A stretch of 64,000 nt of DNA from Hyphomicrobiales bacterium (GTDB taxonomy: Bacteria; Pseudomonadota; Alphaproteobacteria; Rhizobiales; Rhizobiaceae). This document shows positions 37,360 through 45,308 of the stretch, piece by piece. Numbering within the stretch: position 1 is the stretch's first letter; the number at the start of each line of letters is the position of its first letter. The translations under genes were made by a program, and so were the position numbers. The notes beneath the pieces were generated by a model. That model was given only the letters and a program-made list of their open reading frames with translations, did not search any database and had not been told where the DNA came from. Where the stretch lies: contig UCIT01000007.1 in NCBI GenBank assembly GCA_900472625.1, positions 124,001-188,000 of the forward strand, read 5' to 3'.

Positions 37360-37734
37360 TTACTGAAGGCGTTCCATCACTGCACTCAAATCGAGCGGCT
37401 TTTCCAAATAGAAGTCCGCGCCTGACGCAAGGGCACGCTGACGATCGATGACGGCGTCCGAGCCGGAGCAGACGCCCAGCCGCATGGATGAGAAGCGTGC
37501 GTCGGCCCGCAGCGTCGCGATCAGCGCCAGGCCGCTGTCGAACGGCATGTAGAGATCGACGACCAGCCATCGCGGGAATGGCTGTCCTTCGGCGTGAAGC
37601 GTCTCGAGGGCAGCCATGGCCTCGTCAGCCGTCGCGAAGCAGTGAAGATCGATGTCGCTACCCTGTTTGCGGGAGACATATTTGAGGTAAAACAGGTCGT
37701 CGCGGCTGTCGTCCACGTAGAATACCGCCGGCAT
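37360..37734 (-). CDS. Single-domain response regulator
   Basis: The 124-residue receiver domain has the acidic pocket DDSRDD near residue 8 and the phospho-acceptor aspartate in LVVDLYMPFDSG (D60 from this start). The lysine is in YLEKPLDLS. It carries no output domain. The start is the second of two in-frame ATGs (37734), since GGAGAGG lies six bases before it and directly abuts the first. It diverges from the membrane kinase gene at 37910, which may be its partner. Confidence 0.88.
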   Translation of the reverse strand: MPAVFYVDDSRDDLFYLKYVSRKQGSDIDLHCFATADEAMAALETLHAEGQPFPRWLVVDLYMPFDSGLALIATLRADARFSSMRLGVCSGSDAVIDRQRALASGADFYLEKPLDLSAVMERLQ

Positions 37735-37909
37735 TGCCATCCTCTCCAGTCTCCCTCCTCGATCTTCCCGTCGCCGGTCGTTTCACGACCAAACCGGTCC
37801 GACGCTGCTCCCACGCCGAGAAAGCGATGGAACCTCCACTATCGCATTCGATGTATATTGAAAATTCTACAATTCTGGAAATAGTAGCCACGGGACGGGA
37901 GAGCAACGC

Positions 37910-40057
37910 GTGGCAATATCGATCAGCGCTCGAAGAACAAGCGCTCCTTGGCGGCAGGAACGGCATCGACTGACCGCCTTGACGCTCGGCGCGCTGATCC
38001 TGCTGCTTGGCCTGATGATGCTCGCGGCCTGGGTGTGGGAGATCGAGGCGATCCTACTTCTGCTGCCGGGCTCTCCGGCCATGGCCATCAACACCGCCAT
38101 CTGCTTTTGTCTCACGGGCACAGGGCTCGTCTTTTCCGTTCACACCGGCAGCAGCGCGCGGCTGATCGCCTTCCTGCTGTTTTCCCTCGCAGCAGCGATG
38201 AGCGGCGTGCGGCTGATCGAGCTGACATTTGTCGGACGCCAGCCGCAGATCATCGAGCATTTCCTTGCCGCGATCGTCGCCGACCCGGCGTTCTTTGCCC
38301 GCGTTGGCGGCGGCATGGCGCTGAACACGGCGGTGATCCTGTTCTTCTCCAACCTGTCGCTGGCGCTGACGCCGCCGGAGCAGAAGGGCAAGGCGCGCAT
38401 CTTCGAGGAACTCGTCGGCTATGTTGTGTCAGGGCTTGGGATCGCGGCGCTGGCCGGCTACGCGCTGCATGCTGAGCACATCTACCGGTGGGGCAATAAT
38501 ATCGGCATGGCGGTGCAGACGGCCGGCGGCGTGCTGATGCTCGGATCAGCCATGCTGGTGCGGTCCTGGTGGTTGCAGCCGGCGCATTATGGCGGCATGC
38601 CGGTATGGCTGCCGGCGACGATCTGCCTCGTCGGGCTGCTGGTCGATCTCTATACGCCGCTCGGCGTCGCCAACGGCATGATCTACGTGCCGCTGATCCT
38701 GACTTCCTTATGGTTCAGCAGCCGGACAGCGCCCTTCAACCTGGCGTTCGTCTGTTCGATTCTGATCCTGCTCGGCTTCCTGGCGATCGATCGGCATGGC
38801 GAAGGTTATGGATACGAGGCAATGAACCGCACCATCACAGTGGCCATGCTCTGGCTGGTGGCGGGGTTCGTGTTTTCCTTCCAGCGCAAGAGCGACAGCC
38901 TCGACGCCGAGCGCATCCGTTTCGATACCGTGACGCGCAACACGCCGAACGCGATCATCGCGCTCGATCCGAAGGGTACGATCTCGCTGTTCAACCCGGC
39001 GGCGGAGCAGATGTTCGGCTACAGCGCCGCAGAGGCGATCGGGCAGAACGTGCACATGCTGATGCCGGAGATCTATCACGCCGGGCTGGACGCGTACCTG
39101 CAGCAGTCCCTGCGGACCAGCGAAGAAGATCAGGCCGGGAGGACGTGCAGCATTTCCGGGCTGCGCCGGAACGGCGACACGTTCCCGCTCGATGTGTCGC
39201 TCAGCGCCTTCAGGACCGGGCCGATCGTCACCTTCGTCGCCATCTTGCGCGACATCAGCCTGCGGGTGGCGCAGGAGAAGCAGTTGCGGACGATGGTCGG
39301 GCAGTTGCAGGCCTACACAGCCGATCTCGAGCGCAGCAACACCGATCTCGACGAGTTCGCCTATATCGCCTCGCACGACCTCAAGGAGCCGTTGCGCGGC
39401 ATGCACAATCATTCGCGCTTTCTTCTCGAAGACTACGAGAAAGTGCTGGATGAGGACGGCGTGCGGCGGCTGAACCGCATCGTGCGGCTGAGCCAGCGGA
39501 TGGAGAAACTGGTCAACGACCTGCTTTACTTCTCCAGGATCGGGCGACAACAGCTGGCGATCAAACGCACTGATGTGCATGCCATCGTCAAGGACGTGGT
39601 GGCGACCATGGACCTCTATCTCGAGGAAAGACAGGCGACGGTGCTGATCGAAGAGCCGCTGCCGGAGGTGGTGTGCGACGCGTTGCGTCTTACCGAGGTC
39701 TACCGCAACCTGATCACCAATGCCGTGAAGTACAATGACAAAACGCAGCCGGTGGTGACGATCGGGCATGTCGAACGGTTCGCGGACGCGAAGGGACGCT
39801 CCGCGCGCGACGTCTACTTCGTCCGCGACAACGGCAAGGGTATTCCGCTGGAATTTCACGAGGACATCTTCCGGATCTTTAAACGGCTTGAAAAGACGCA
39901 GGACAGCGATGACGGGACCGGCGCCGGCCTGACATTCGTGCGCAAGATCATCGGCCGCCACGAGGGCGACGTCTGGCTGGAATCCGAGGTCGGCCAGGGC
40001 ACCACCTTCTATTTCACACTGGGTCACACACGGGAAAGCCAACATGTCGCAACGTGA
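37910..40057 (+). CDS. Membrane-bound PAS-domain histidine kinase
   Basis: The 715-residue protein has an N-terminal region of about eight membrane spans (residues 20-325). A PAS domain follows (about 335-450, NTPNAIIALDPKGTISLFNPAAEQMFGYSAAEAIGQN), then a HisKA domain with His489 (IASHDLKEPLRGMHNHSRFLLEDY) and a HATPase domain (NLITNAVKYND, DNGKGIP, GAGLTFVRKIIG). The start is a GTG with GGGAGAG about ten bases upstream. The membrane module is not a family I can name. It overlaps the next receiver gene by 14 bases. Confidence 0.9.
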   Translation: MAISISARRTSAPWRQERHRLTALTLGALILLLGLMMLAAWVWEIEAILLLLPGSPAMAINTAICFCLTGTGLVFSVHTGSSARLIAFLLFSLAAAMSGVRLIELTFVGRQPQIIEHFLAAIVADPAFFARVGGGMALNTAVILFFSNLSLALTPPEQKGKARIFEELVGYVVSGLGIAALAGYALHAEHIYRWGNNIGMAVQTAGGVLMLGSAMLVRSWWLQPAHYGGMPVWLPATICLVGLLVDLYTPLGVANGMIYVPLILTSLWFSSRTAPFNLAFVCSILILLGFLAIDRHGEGYGYEAMNRTITVAMLWLVAGFVFSFQRKSDSLDAERIRFDTVTRNTPNAIIALDPKGTISLFNPAAEQMFGYSAAEAIGQNVHMLMPEIYHAGLDAYLQQSLRTSEEDQAGRTCSISGLRRNGDTFPLDVSLSAFRTGPIVTFVAILRDISLRVAQEKQLRTMVGQLQAYTADLERSNTDLDEFAYIASHDLKEPLRGMHNHSRFLLEDYEKVLDEDGVRRLNRIVRLSQRMEKLVNDLLYFSRIGRQQLAIKRTDVHAIVKDVVATMDLYLEERQATVLIEEPLPEVVCDALRLTEVYRNLITNAVKYNDKTQPVVTIGHVERFADAKGRSARDVYFVRDNGKGIPLEFHEDIFRIFKRLEKTQDSDDGTGAGLTFVRKIIGRHEGDVWLESEVGQGTTFYFTLGHTRESQHVAT

Positions 40058-40469
40058 ATCACAGCCGATCCTCATCGTCGAAGACAGCGAGGACGATTTC
40101 GAGGCGACGATCCGCGCATTCAAGCGCGCCAATCTGAAGAACCCGGTGGAGTGGGCTTCGTCCGGTCAGCAGGCGCTCGACATGCTGGCGACGATGGCGG
40201 TGCGCCCCGGCCTGATCCTCCTCGATCTCAACATGCCCGGATTGGACGGCCGCAAGACGCTGGAGGCGATCAAGTCCAACGCGGCGTGGCGCAAAATCCC
40301 GGTGGTGATCCTGACGACGTCTGACGACGAGCGCGATATCGAGAGCTGCTACGCGCTCGGCGCCAACACCTACGTGCAGAAGCCGGTCGATCTCGACGGC
40401 CTGTTCGCCGCCATACAGCGGCTGAAGGAATACTGGTTCGAGATCGCCATTCTGCCGCTGGAGGGATGA
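40044..40469 (+). CDS. Single-domain response regulator (Rcp-like)
   Basis: The 141-residue receiver has acidic residues near 13-18 (IVEDSEDD), phospho-acceptor D61 (LILLDLNMPGLDG) and the lysine in YVQKPVDLD. The EDSEDD pattern resembles receivers that partner phytochrome-type kinases. It overlaps the kinase upstream and lies four bases from the hybrid gene downstream, so all three form an operon. Confidence 0.92.
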   Translation: MSQRESQPILIVEDSEDDFEATIRAFKRANLKNPVEWASSGQQALDMLATMAVRPGLILLDLNMPGLDGRKTLEAIKSNAAWRKIPVVILTTSDDERDIESCYALGANTYVQKPVDLDGLFAAIQRLKEYWFEIAILPLEG

Positions 40470-40473
40470 GGCC

Positions 40474-42087
40474 ATGGGCGAGAGCAGCGCGGTCCTGATC
40501 ATCGATGACAATATCGACGACCGCGAGGTCTATCGCCGCATGCTCCGGCGTGCGCCGGGCGCTGGCTACGTCGTGTTCGAGGCGGAGACCGGCGAGGAGG
40601 GCCTGGCGCTTATGGCGCAGAAGCGGCCGGACTGCGTGCTGCTCGACTACTCGCTGCCGGGCCGCGATGGCGTCGGCGTGCTCGAGGAGATCCTCAAGCT
40701 CGATCCGTCCGCAAACGTGATCATGCTGACCGGCCAGGGCAGCGAGACGGTTGCCGTCGAGGTGATGAAGGGCGGCGCGCGCGATTATCTCACCAAGGAC
40801 ATGCTATCGTCGGAAACCCTGCACCGCTGCATACAGAGCGCCGTGATGCATGGCGATCTGGCGGCCAAGCTGGAGCAGAAGCAGCAATCGCTCGAGATTT
40901 TCACGCGAGCCATGGCCCATGACCTGAAGGAGCCTCTGCGAACCATCAAGTCGTTCAGTCGGCTTTTGCAGGCGTCCGCATCGCTCGCCGACGAGGATCA
41001 CGACCTGCTGGGCTACGTTCTGAGGGCCGCCGATCATATGGAAGACCTGATCGTCAAGGTGTCGGGTTTCTCGAAGTTGGAGGTATCCGGCGAACTGGAA
41101 ACGAAGTCGGTGGCGCTGTCGGTCGTCCTCGACCAGGTGGAAAGCAATCTGCGCGAGCAGATCGGCAGTCGGCGGGCGGAGATCACACGGGATGTCCTGC
41201 CCGAGGTGATGGGCGACACGACGCTTCTGGTCCAGCTGCTGCAAAATCTTGTCTCCAACGCCGTCAAATATTGCGAGGCGCCGATCCCGTTCTTGCGGAT
41301 TTCAGCCGAGAACGACGGCGCGGTCTGCCGGTTGTCCGTCAGCGACAACGGGCCGGGCATCGCGGCCGGGCATCGCGATCTGATCTTCCAGCCGTTCAAG
41401 CGACTAGTCGGTCGCGGCATCGAGGGAACGGGGCTGGGGCTGGCGATCTGCCGGCGGATCGCGCAGCTGCATGGCGGCGCGATCTGGTGCGAGGACGGCA
41501 AGGACGGCGGCACGACCTTCATCGTCGAACTGCCGCTTGCCCGGCCTGATGCCGCGGCCACGCCAATCGACACGCTCGGCAGCGAGCGAGCAGGGCAACG
41601 GCCGGCGGGTATGGGCCGTGTCGCGGAGGTTCTTCTGGTCGACGACAGCCCCGCGGATGTACAGCTGCTGAAGATCAAGCTGATGAGGCGGGAGAAGGTG
41701 AGCTTCAACCTTCATATCGCCAGCAACGGGCGGGAAGTTCTGCGGCTGCTGGAGGCACGGTCAACGGCCGCTCACGATCCTTTGATCGACCTGATGCTGC
41801 TCGACGTCAACATGCCGATCATGGACGGATTCGAGGTTCTCGAAGCCCTGTCGGCGGACGAAAGGCTGAGGCGGATTCCGGTCTGCATGCTCAGTACATC
41901 AAGCGATCCGGACGACATGCAGCGGGCCAAATCGCTGGGTGCGCGGGCCTACATGGTCAAGCCGCCGACGTTGCAGCAATTGCAGCTCGCTTTGGAAGAT
42001 GTCGGCACTTTGGATTTGCAGCCTTGCGGAGATGCCCTAATTCTTTATGCAGAGCAAACAAGGCACCCAGCAAACGCAACGATATGA
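40474..42087 (+). CDS. Receiver-kinase-receiver hybrid signalling protein
   Basis: The 537-residue soluble protein has three parts. A receiver (about residues 5-125, D58 in VLLDYSLPGRDG) comes first, a kinase with His149 (AMAHDLKEPLRT) and HATPase (NLVSNAVKYCE, DNGPGIA, GTGLGLAICRR) second, and another receiver (about 384-505, D444 in LMLLDVNMPIMDG) third. Receivers on both sides of a kinase suggest that the kinase is switched by one and signals through the other. There is no sensor domain, so input probably comes from the upstream kinase. Confidence 0.93.
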   Translation: MGESSAVLIIDDNIDDREVYRRMLRRAPGAGYVVFEAETGEEGLALMAQKRPDCVLLDYSLPGRDGVGVLEEILKLDPSANVIMLTGQGSETVAVEVMKGGARDYLTKDMLSSETLHRCIQSAVMHGDLAAKLEQKQQSLEIFTRAMAHDLKEPLRTIKSFSRLLQASASLADEDHDLLGYVLRAADHMEDLIVKVSGFSKLEVSGELETKSVALSVVLDQVESNLREQIGSRRAEITRDVLPEVMGDTTLLVQLLQNLVSNAVKYCEAPIPFLRISAENDGAVCRLSVSDNGPGIAAGHRDLIFQPFKRLVGRGIEGTGLGLAICRRIAQLHGGAIWCEDGKDGGTTFIVELPLARPDAAATPIDTLGSERAGQRPAGMGRVAEVLLVDDSPADVQLLKIKLMRREKVSFNLHIASNGREVLRLLEARSTAAHDPLIDLMLLDVNMPIMDGFEVLEALSADERLRRIPVCMLSTSSDPDDMQRAKSLGARAYMVKPPTLQQLQLALEDVGTLDLQPCGDALILYAEQTRHPANATI

Positions 42088-42149
42088 CAGTTATACTCAC
42101 CTTCATCTCCGCGCTTCTTCTGTCCCCAATGCAATCCGGGCTTCCCTCT

Positions 42150-43709
42150 ATGGTATCAGGCATACACCACATCACGCTTTTGACCCGGAAGGTTCAGGCG
42201 AATGTCGATTTCTACGCAGGCTTTCTCGGGATGCGGCTCGTCAAGCAGACGGCCGGCTTCGAGGATGCGACGCAGCTGCATCTGTTCTATGGCGACGCGG
42301 AGGCGACACCCGGCTCGCTTGTGACGTTCCTCGTCTGGGAAGATGGCGCGCCAGGCCGCGCCGGTTTCGGGCAGTTGAGCGAACTGGCGCTGGCGATCGA
42401 TCCTTCCAGCATCGGATACTGGCTGACGCGGGCAATGAGCCACGGCATTCGCACCGAAGGGCCGGCCGATGAATTCGGCGAGCCGGTGCTGCGGCTGAAG
42501 GACCCCGATAACATCATCGTCAAGCTCGCCGGCGCGCCCGCGATCAAATCACCGGCAGTCTGGACCGGCGCCGGCGTGCCCGCCGAACATGCGATCCAGC
42601 GGGTGCGCGGGACGACGATGCTGACCGAAACACCAGCGGAAAGCCGCAGCTTCGTGGAAAGCCACTTCGGCTACCGCTTCCAGGAGAACCGAGGCAATAT
42701 CGACCGTCTGGTTTCGCAATCCGGCGATGTCGTCGATATCAGAAATGCGAAGGGCTTCTGGTCCGGCGCACCGGGGACCGGCACGTTCGACCACGTCGCG
42801 TTCCGCGCTGCCGATGACCAGGCGCTGGACGACGTTCATAACAAGCTTCAGGCCGAAGGCGCGTCGGAGGCAGACATCAACGTGCACGACCGCAAATATT
42901 TCCGCTCGCTCTATGTGCGCGAGCCGGGCGGCACGCTGATCGAGCTGGCGACCGACAAGCCGGGCATGACGGTGGACGAGCCGGCGGAGACGCTCGGTGA
43001 GAAACTGTTTGTGCCGAAAGACCCGATCACGGATCTCAAGGACCTGAAGGTGGTGCTGCCGCAGTTCTCGATGCCCGGCGAGCCGCGCGTAAACTACCGC
43101 GACCTGCCCTTCGTGCACCGCTTCTACACGCCGCCGGATCCCGACGGAACGGTCCTGGTGCTGCTGCATGGTTCGGGTGGCAATGAGACGACCCTGATGC
43201 CGCTGCTGCACAAAGTGGCGCCGCGGGCAACGCTGCTCGGCGTGCGCGGGCGGGCGACGGAGGAAGGCATTCCACGCTGGTACAAGCGAATCACGCCGTT
43301 CTCCTTCGACCAGCAGGACATCAAGAGCGAGGCGGAAGCATTCGCGGCCTTCATCGACGGCGCGGTCAAATCTTACGGGCTGGACCCGAAGAAGCTCGTC
43401 TACGTCGGCTATTCCAATGGCGCCAACCTTCTGAACTCGCTGCTCTATCTGCACCCGAACCTGGTGCACAAGGCGGTACTGCTGCGCTCGATGCCTGTGC
43501 TCAGCGACTACCCGCATGCCGACCTCAAGGGAACGGACCTGCTTGTCATCAGCGGCAAGACGGATGCCTACGGCAAATATGCCAACGATCTCGAAACACG
43601 ACTGAAGAGCTCCGGGGCGACGGTCGATTCGAGCATCATTCCCACCGGGCACATGCTCGGCGACGACGATGTTCCGGTCATACAGAAATGGCTGTCGCAC
43701 GAGGAATAA
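42150..43709 (+). CDS. Glyoxalase-like dioxygenase fused to alpha/beta hydrolase (MhqO-MhqD type)
   Basis: The 519-residue protein has a VOC pair N-terminal (about residues 1-310, opening VSGIHHITLLTRKVQANVDFY and with GTFDHVAFRAAD as the second repeat). A carboxylesterase-type hydrolase follows (about 325-519) with GYSNGANLL (nucleophile Ser), an Asp in SGKTDAYG and His in IPTGHMLGDDD. MhqO and MhqD are separate proteins in Bacillus quinone resistance. The ATG at 42150 begins directly before the VOC domain; an ATG at 42084 overlapping the upstream stop would add 22 residues. Confidence 0.88.
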   Translation: MVSGIHHITLLTRKVQANVDFYAGFLGMRLVKQTAGFEDATQLHLFYGDAEATPGSLVTFLVWEDGAPGRAGFGQLSELALAIDPSSIGYWLTRAMSHGIRTEGPADEFGEPVLRLKDPDNIIVKLAGAPAIKSPAVWTGAGVPAEHAIQRVRGTTMLTETPAESRSFVESHFGYRFQENRGNIDRLVSQSGDVVDIRNAKGFWSGAPGTGTFDHVAFRAADDQALDDVHNKLQAEGASEADINVHDRKYFRSLYVREPGGTLIELATDKPGMTVDEPAETLGEKLFVPKDPITDLKDLKVVLPQFSMPGEPRVNYRDLPFVHRFYTPPDPDGTVLVLLHGSGGNETTLMPLLHKVAPRATLLGVRGRATEEGIPRWYKRITPFSFDQQDIKSEAEAFAAFIDGAVKSYGLDPKKLVYVGYSNGANLLNSLLYLHPNLVHKAVLLRSMPVLSDYPHADLKGTDLLVISGKTDAYGKYANDLETRLKSSGATVDSSIIPTGHMLGDDDVPVIQKWLSHEE

Positions 43710-43758
43710 GCGTCTCAAGCGAACATTCGGCAGGTGCTGCGAAGTCTAGACCAAGTTC

Positions 43759-43789
43759 ACGGGCCGGCAATGAAACATTGCCGGCCCGT
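43759..43789 (+). terminator. Hairpin terminator after the dioxygenase-hydrolase gene
   Basis: A 13-bp perfect stem (43759-43771 with 43777-43789) has a GAAAC loop and is followed by a TGTATTTTC tract. It lies about 50 bases after the stop codon and likely ends that transcript. Confidence 0.75.
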
Positions 43790-44332
43790 TGTATTTTCAT
43801 GCCCACATCCACAGGTCGAGCATTTTCGTATTTACTCGGAGACAGGGCATCAAATGAAGTGACGACTAGGATTTACATATGAAAAGATCGATGCATCAGT
43901 CTATTTCCATAGAGAATCCAGACCAAATCTCGGCGCTCTTCTCTTCTACTTCTATGCGCTTCGCATGTGCGAAGTGAGACGCACCGCTTATGGGGACCCA
44001 TTCATAGATTTTCGAGCGACGACAAAAACTCTAACAGAATATCTTCGATACAAATTCAAGAAACTAAGTGATTTATTTTCTTGAACACAAAGAACACGCC
44101 ACCAACAAATATTTCCAGAACACGAATTATTACAATTACTATTCTTGTATTATGAAATATCTCGGCGTCAAATCCGATATATATCGATTAAAAATATATC
44201 AGCAAGAAATCACCACATTGTTTTGTTTTTTCGGCAAACTGTAGTGGTTTGCTGCAATGCAAAATGTTTCTTGCCGGGCATTGGGGAGCGCCCTACCCTT
44301 TCCCGACTTCGACTGCAGAAGGAAAAAGACGC
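43790..44332. promoter_or_regulatory. AT-rich spacer upstream of the polysaccharide gene trio
   Basis: This stretch of about 540 bases is markedly AT-rich, especially 44020-44240, in contrast to the GC-rich genes on both sides. No gene is supported; short frames here have no good ribosome site or protein-like sequence. A perfect 7-bp hairpin CTTCGCA/TGCGAAG lies at 43959-43974. It probably carries the promoter and regulatory sites of the following exopolysaccharide-type genes. Confidence 0.5.
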
Positions 44333-45250
44333 ATGCCTCCTCAGCCCGTGGACATCAGCCTAATCATCTCTTCGAAGAATCGGGCATATGGACTGAAGAA
44401 TTGCCTGGATGCCGTTTCCAGTGCTGCGCTTCATGCAGATCACCTGGCACTGGAACTTGTCTTCGTCGACAATGGCTCCACCGACAATACCTCCGAAATT
44501 GTCAGCGAGTGGGCGAAGAATGCCGCCATCAGCACCCATCTCGTGCATGAGGCCAAGCCGGGATTGGCAGCCGCCCGCAACAGCGGCATGACGGCAGCGA
44601 AGGGCAAAATCCTGGCCTTCACGGACGACGATTGCGAAATCCTGCCCGACTATTTCACCGTGATCGCAGCATTGTTTGCCGGCGACAAGCAACCTGTGCT
44701 GCGCGGCGGCCGGATCGAACTTGGCGATGCACGCGACCTGCCGGTGACGATCAAGACCGAACTCGAGCCCGCGACGCTGACGAGCGAACTGCACGCCGGC
44801 GGCTTCGTCCATGGTGCCAACATGGCTTTCCCGCGGACATTGATCGACAAGGTCGGGCTATTCGATACCCGCTTCGGTGCCGGCTCGCCGTTCCGCTCCG
44901 GCGAAGACACCGATTATGTGCATCGCGCCTTCAACGCCGGCATCCGCGTCGAATACCTGCCGGATTTCGCGGTCAAGCATTTCCACGGGCGTCGCGAACT
45001 CGGCGACGTCAAGAAGCTGCAGAGCGGATATGCCTTTGGCAACGGCGCGCTCTACGCAAAATACCTGTTCGATCGCCGTTCGAACATGCGGGGCATGTTG
45101 CGCTGGGACATTCGCCAGGCCGTGCTGGAAGCGATTGGTCGGCAACGGCTGAGCGGCGAGCTCGGGCTGACCTACCGCAGCCAGCTCCGCGACAATCTCA
45201 CCGGCATGATGGCCTACTGGCGCGGGCAGAAGGCTGGGCGAGCTGCCTGA
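44333..45250 (+). CDS. Family-2 glycosyltransferase
   Basis: The 305-residue protein has the GT-A fold signature: ISLIISSKNRAYGLKNCLDAV, FVDNGSTDNT and the DDD-type motif AFTDDDCE. A later acceptor region includes NMAFPRTLIDKVGLFDTRFGAGS. It likely adds a sugar to a polyprenyl-linked saccharide on the cytoplasmic face. The ATG at 44333 (MPPQPVDIS) is preceded by AAGGA at about nine bases. It leads the trio with a flippase and a pyruvyltransferase. Confidence 0.9.
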   Translation: MPPQPVDISLIISSKNRAYGLKNCLDAVSSAALHADHLALELVFVDNGSTDNTSEIVSEWAKNAAISTHLVHEAKPGLAAARNSGMTAAKGKILAFTDDDCEILPDYFTVIAALFAGDKQPVLRGGRIELGDARDLPVTIKTELEPATLTSELHAGGFVHGANMAFPRTLIDKVGLFDTRFGAGSPFRSGEDTDYVHRAFNAGIRVEYLPDFAVKHFHGRRELGDVKKLQSGYAFGNGALYAKYLFDRRSNMRGMLRWDIRQAVLEAIGRQRLSGELGLTYRSQLRDNLTGMMAYWRGQKAGRAA

Positions 45251-45308
45251 TAGGCCTTTCCGCCGGACTCAACAGACGCCTTCGTGCGCCAAACCGATTG
45301 GATACTGA

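Noticed and set aside
37829..37833. GGAAC upstream of the membrane kinase as an EcfG -35
   Set aside because: No CGTT at 16-17 bases downstream.
43879..43977. 32-codon frame in the AT-rich spacer
   Set aside because: No ribosome-binding site or protein-like features; the sequence overlaps a hairpin.
44145..44363. 72-codon frame overlapping the start of the GT2 gene
   Set aside because: It runs out of frame into the GT2 gene and has no ribosome site or recognisable motif.
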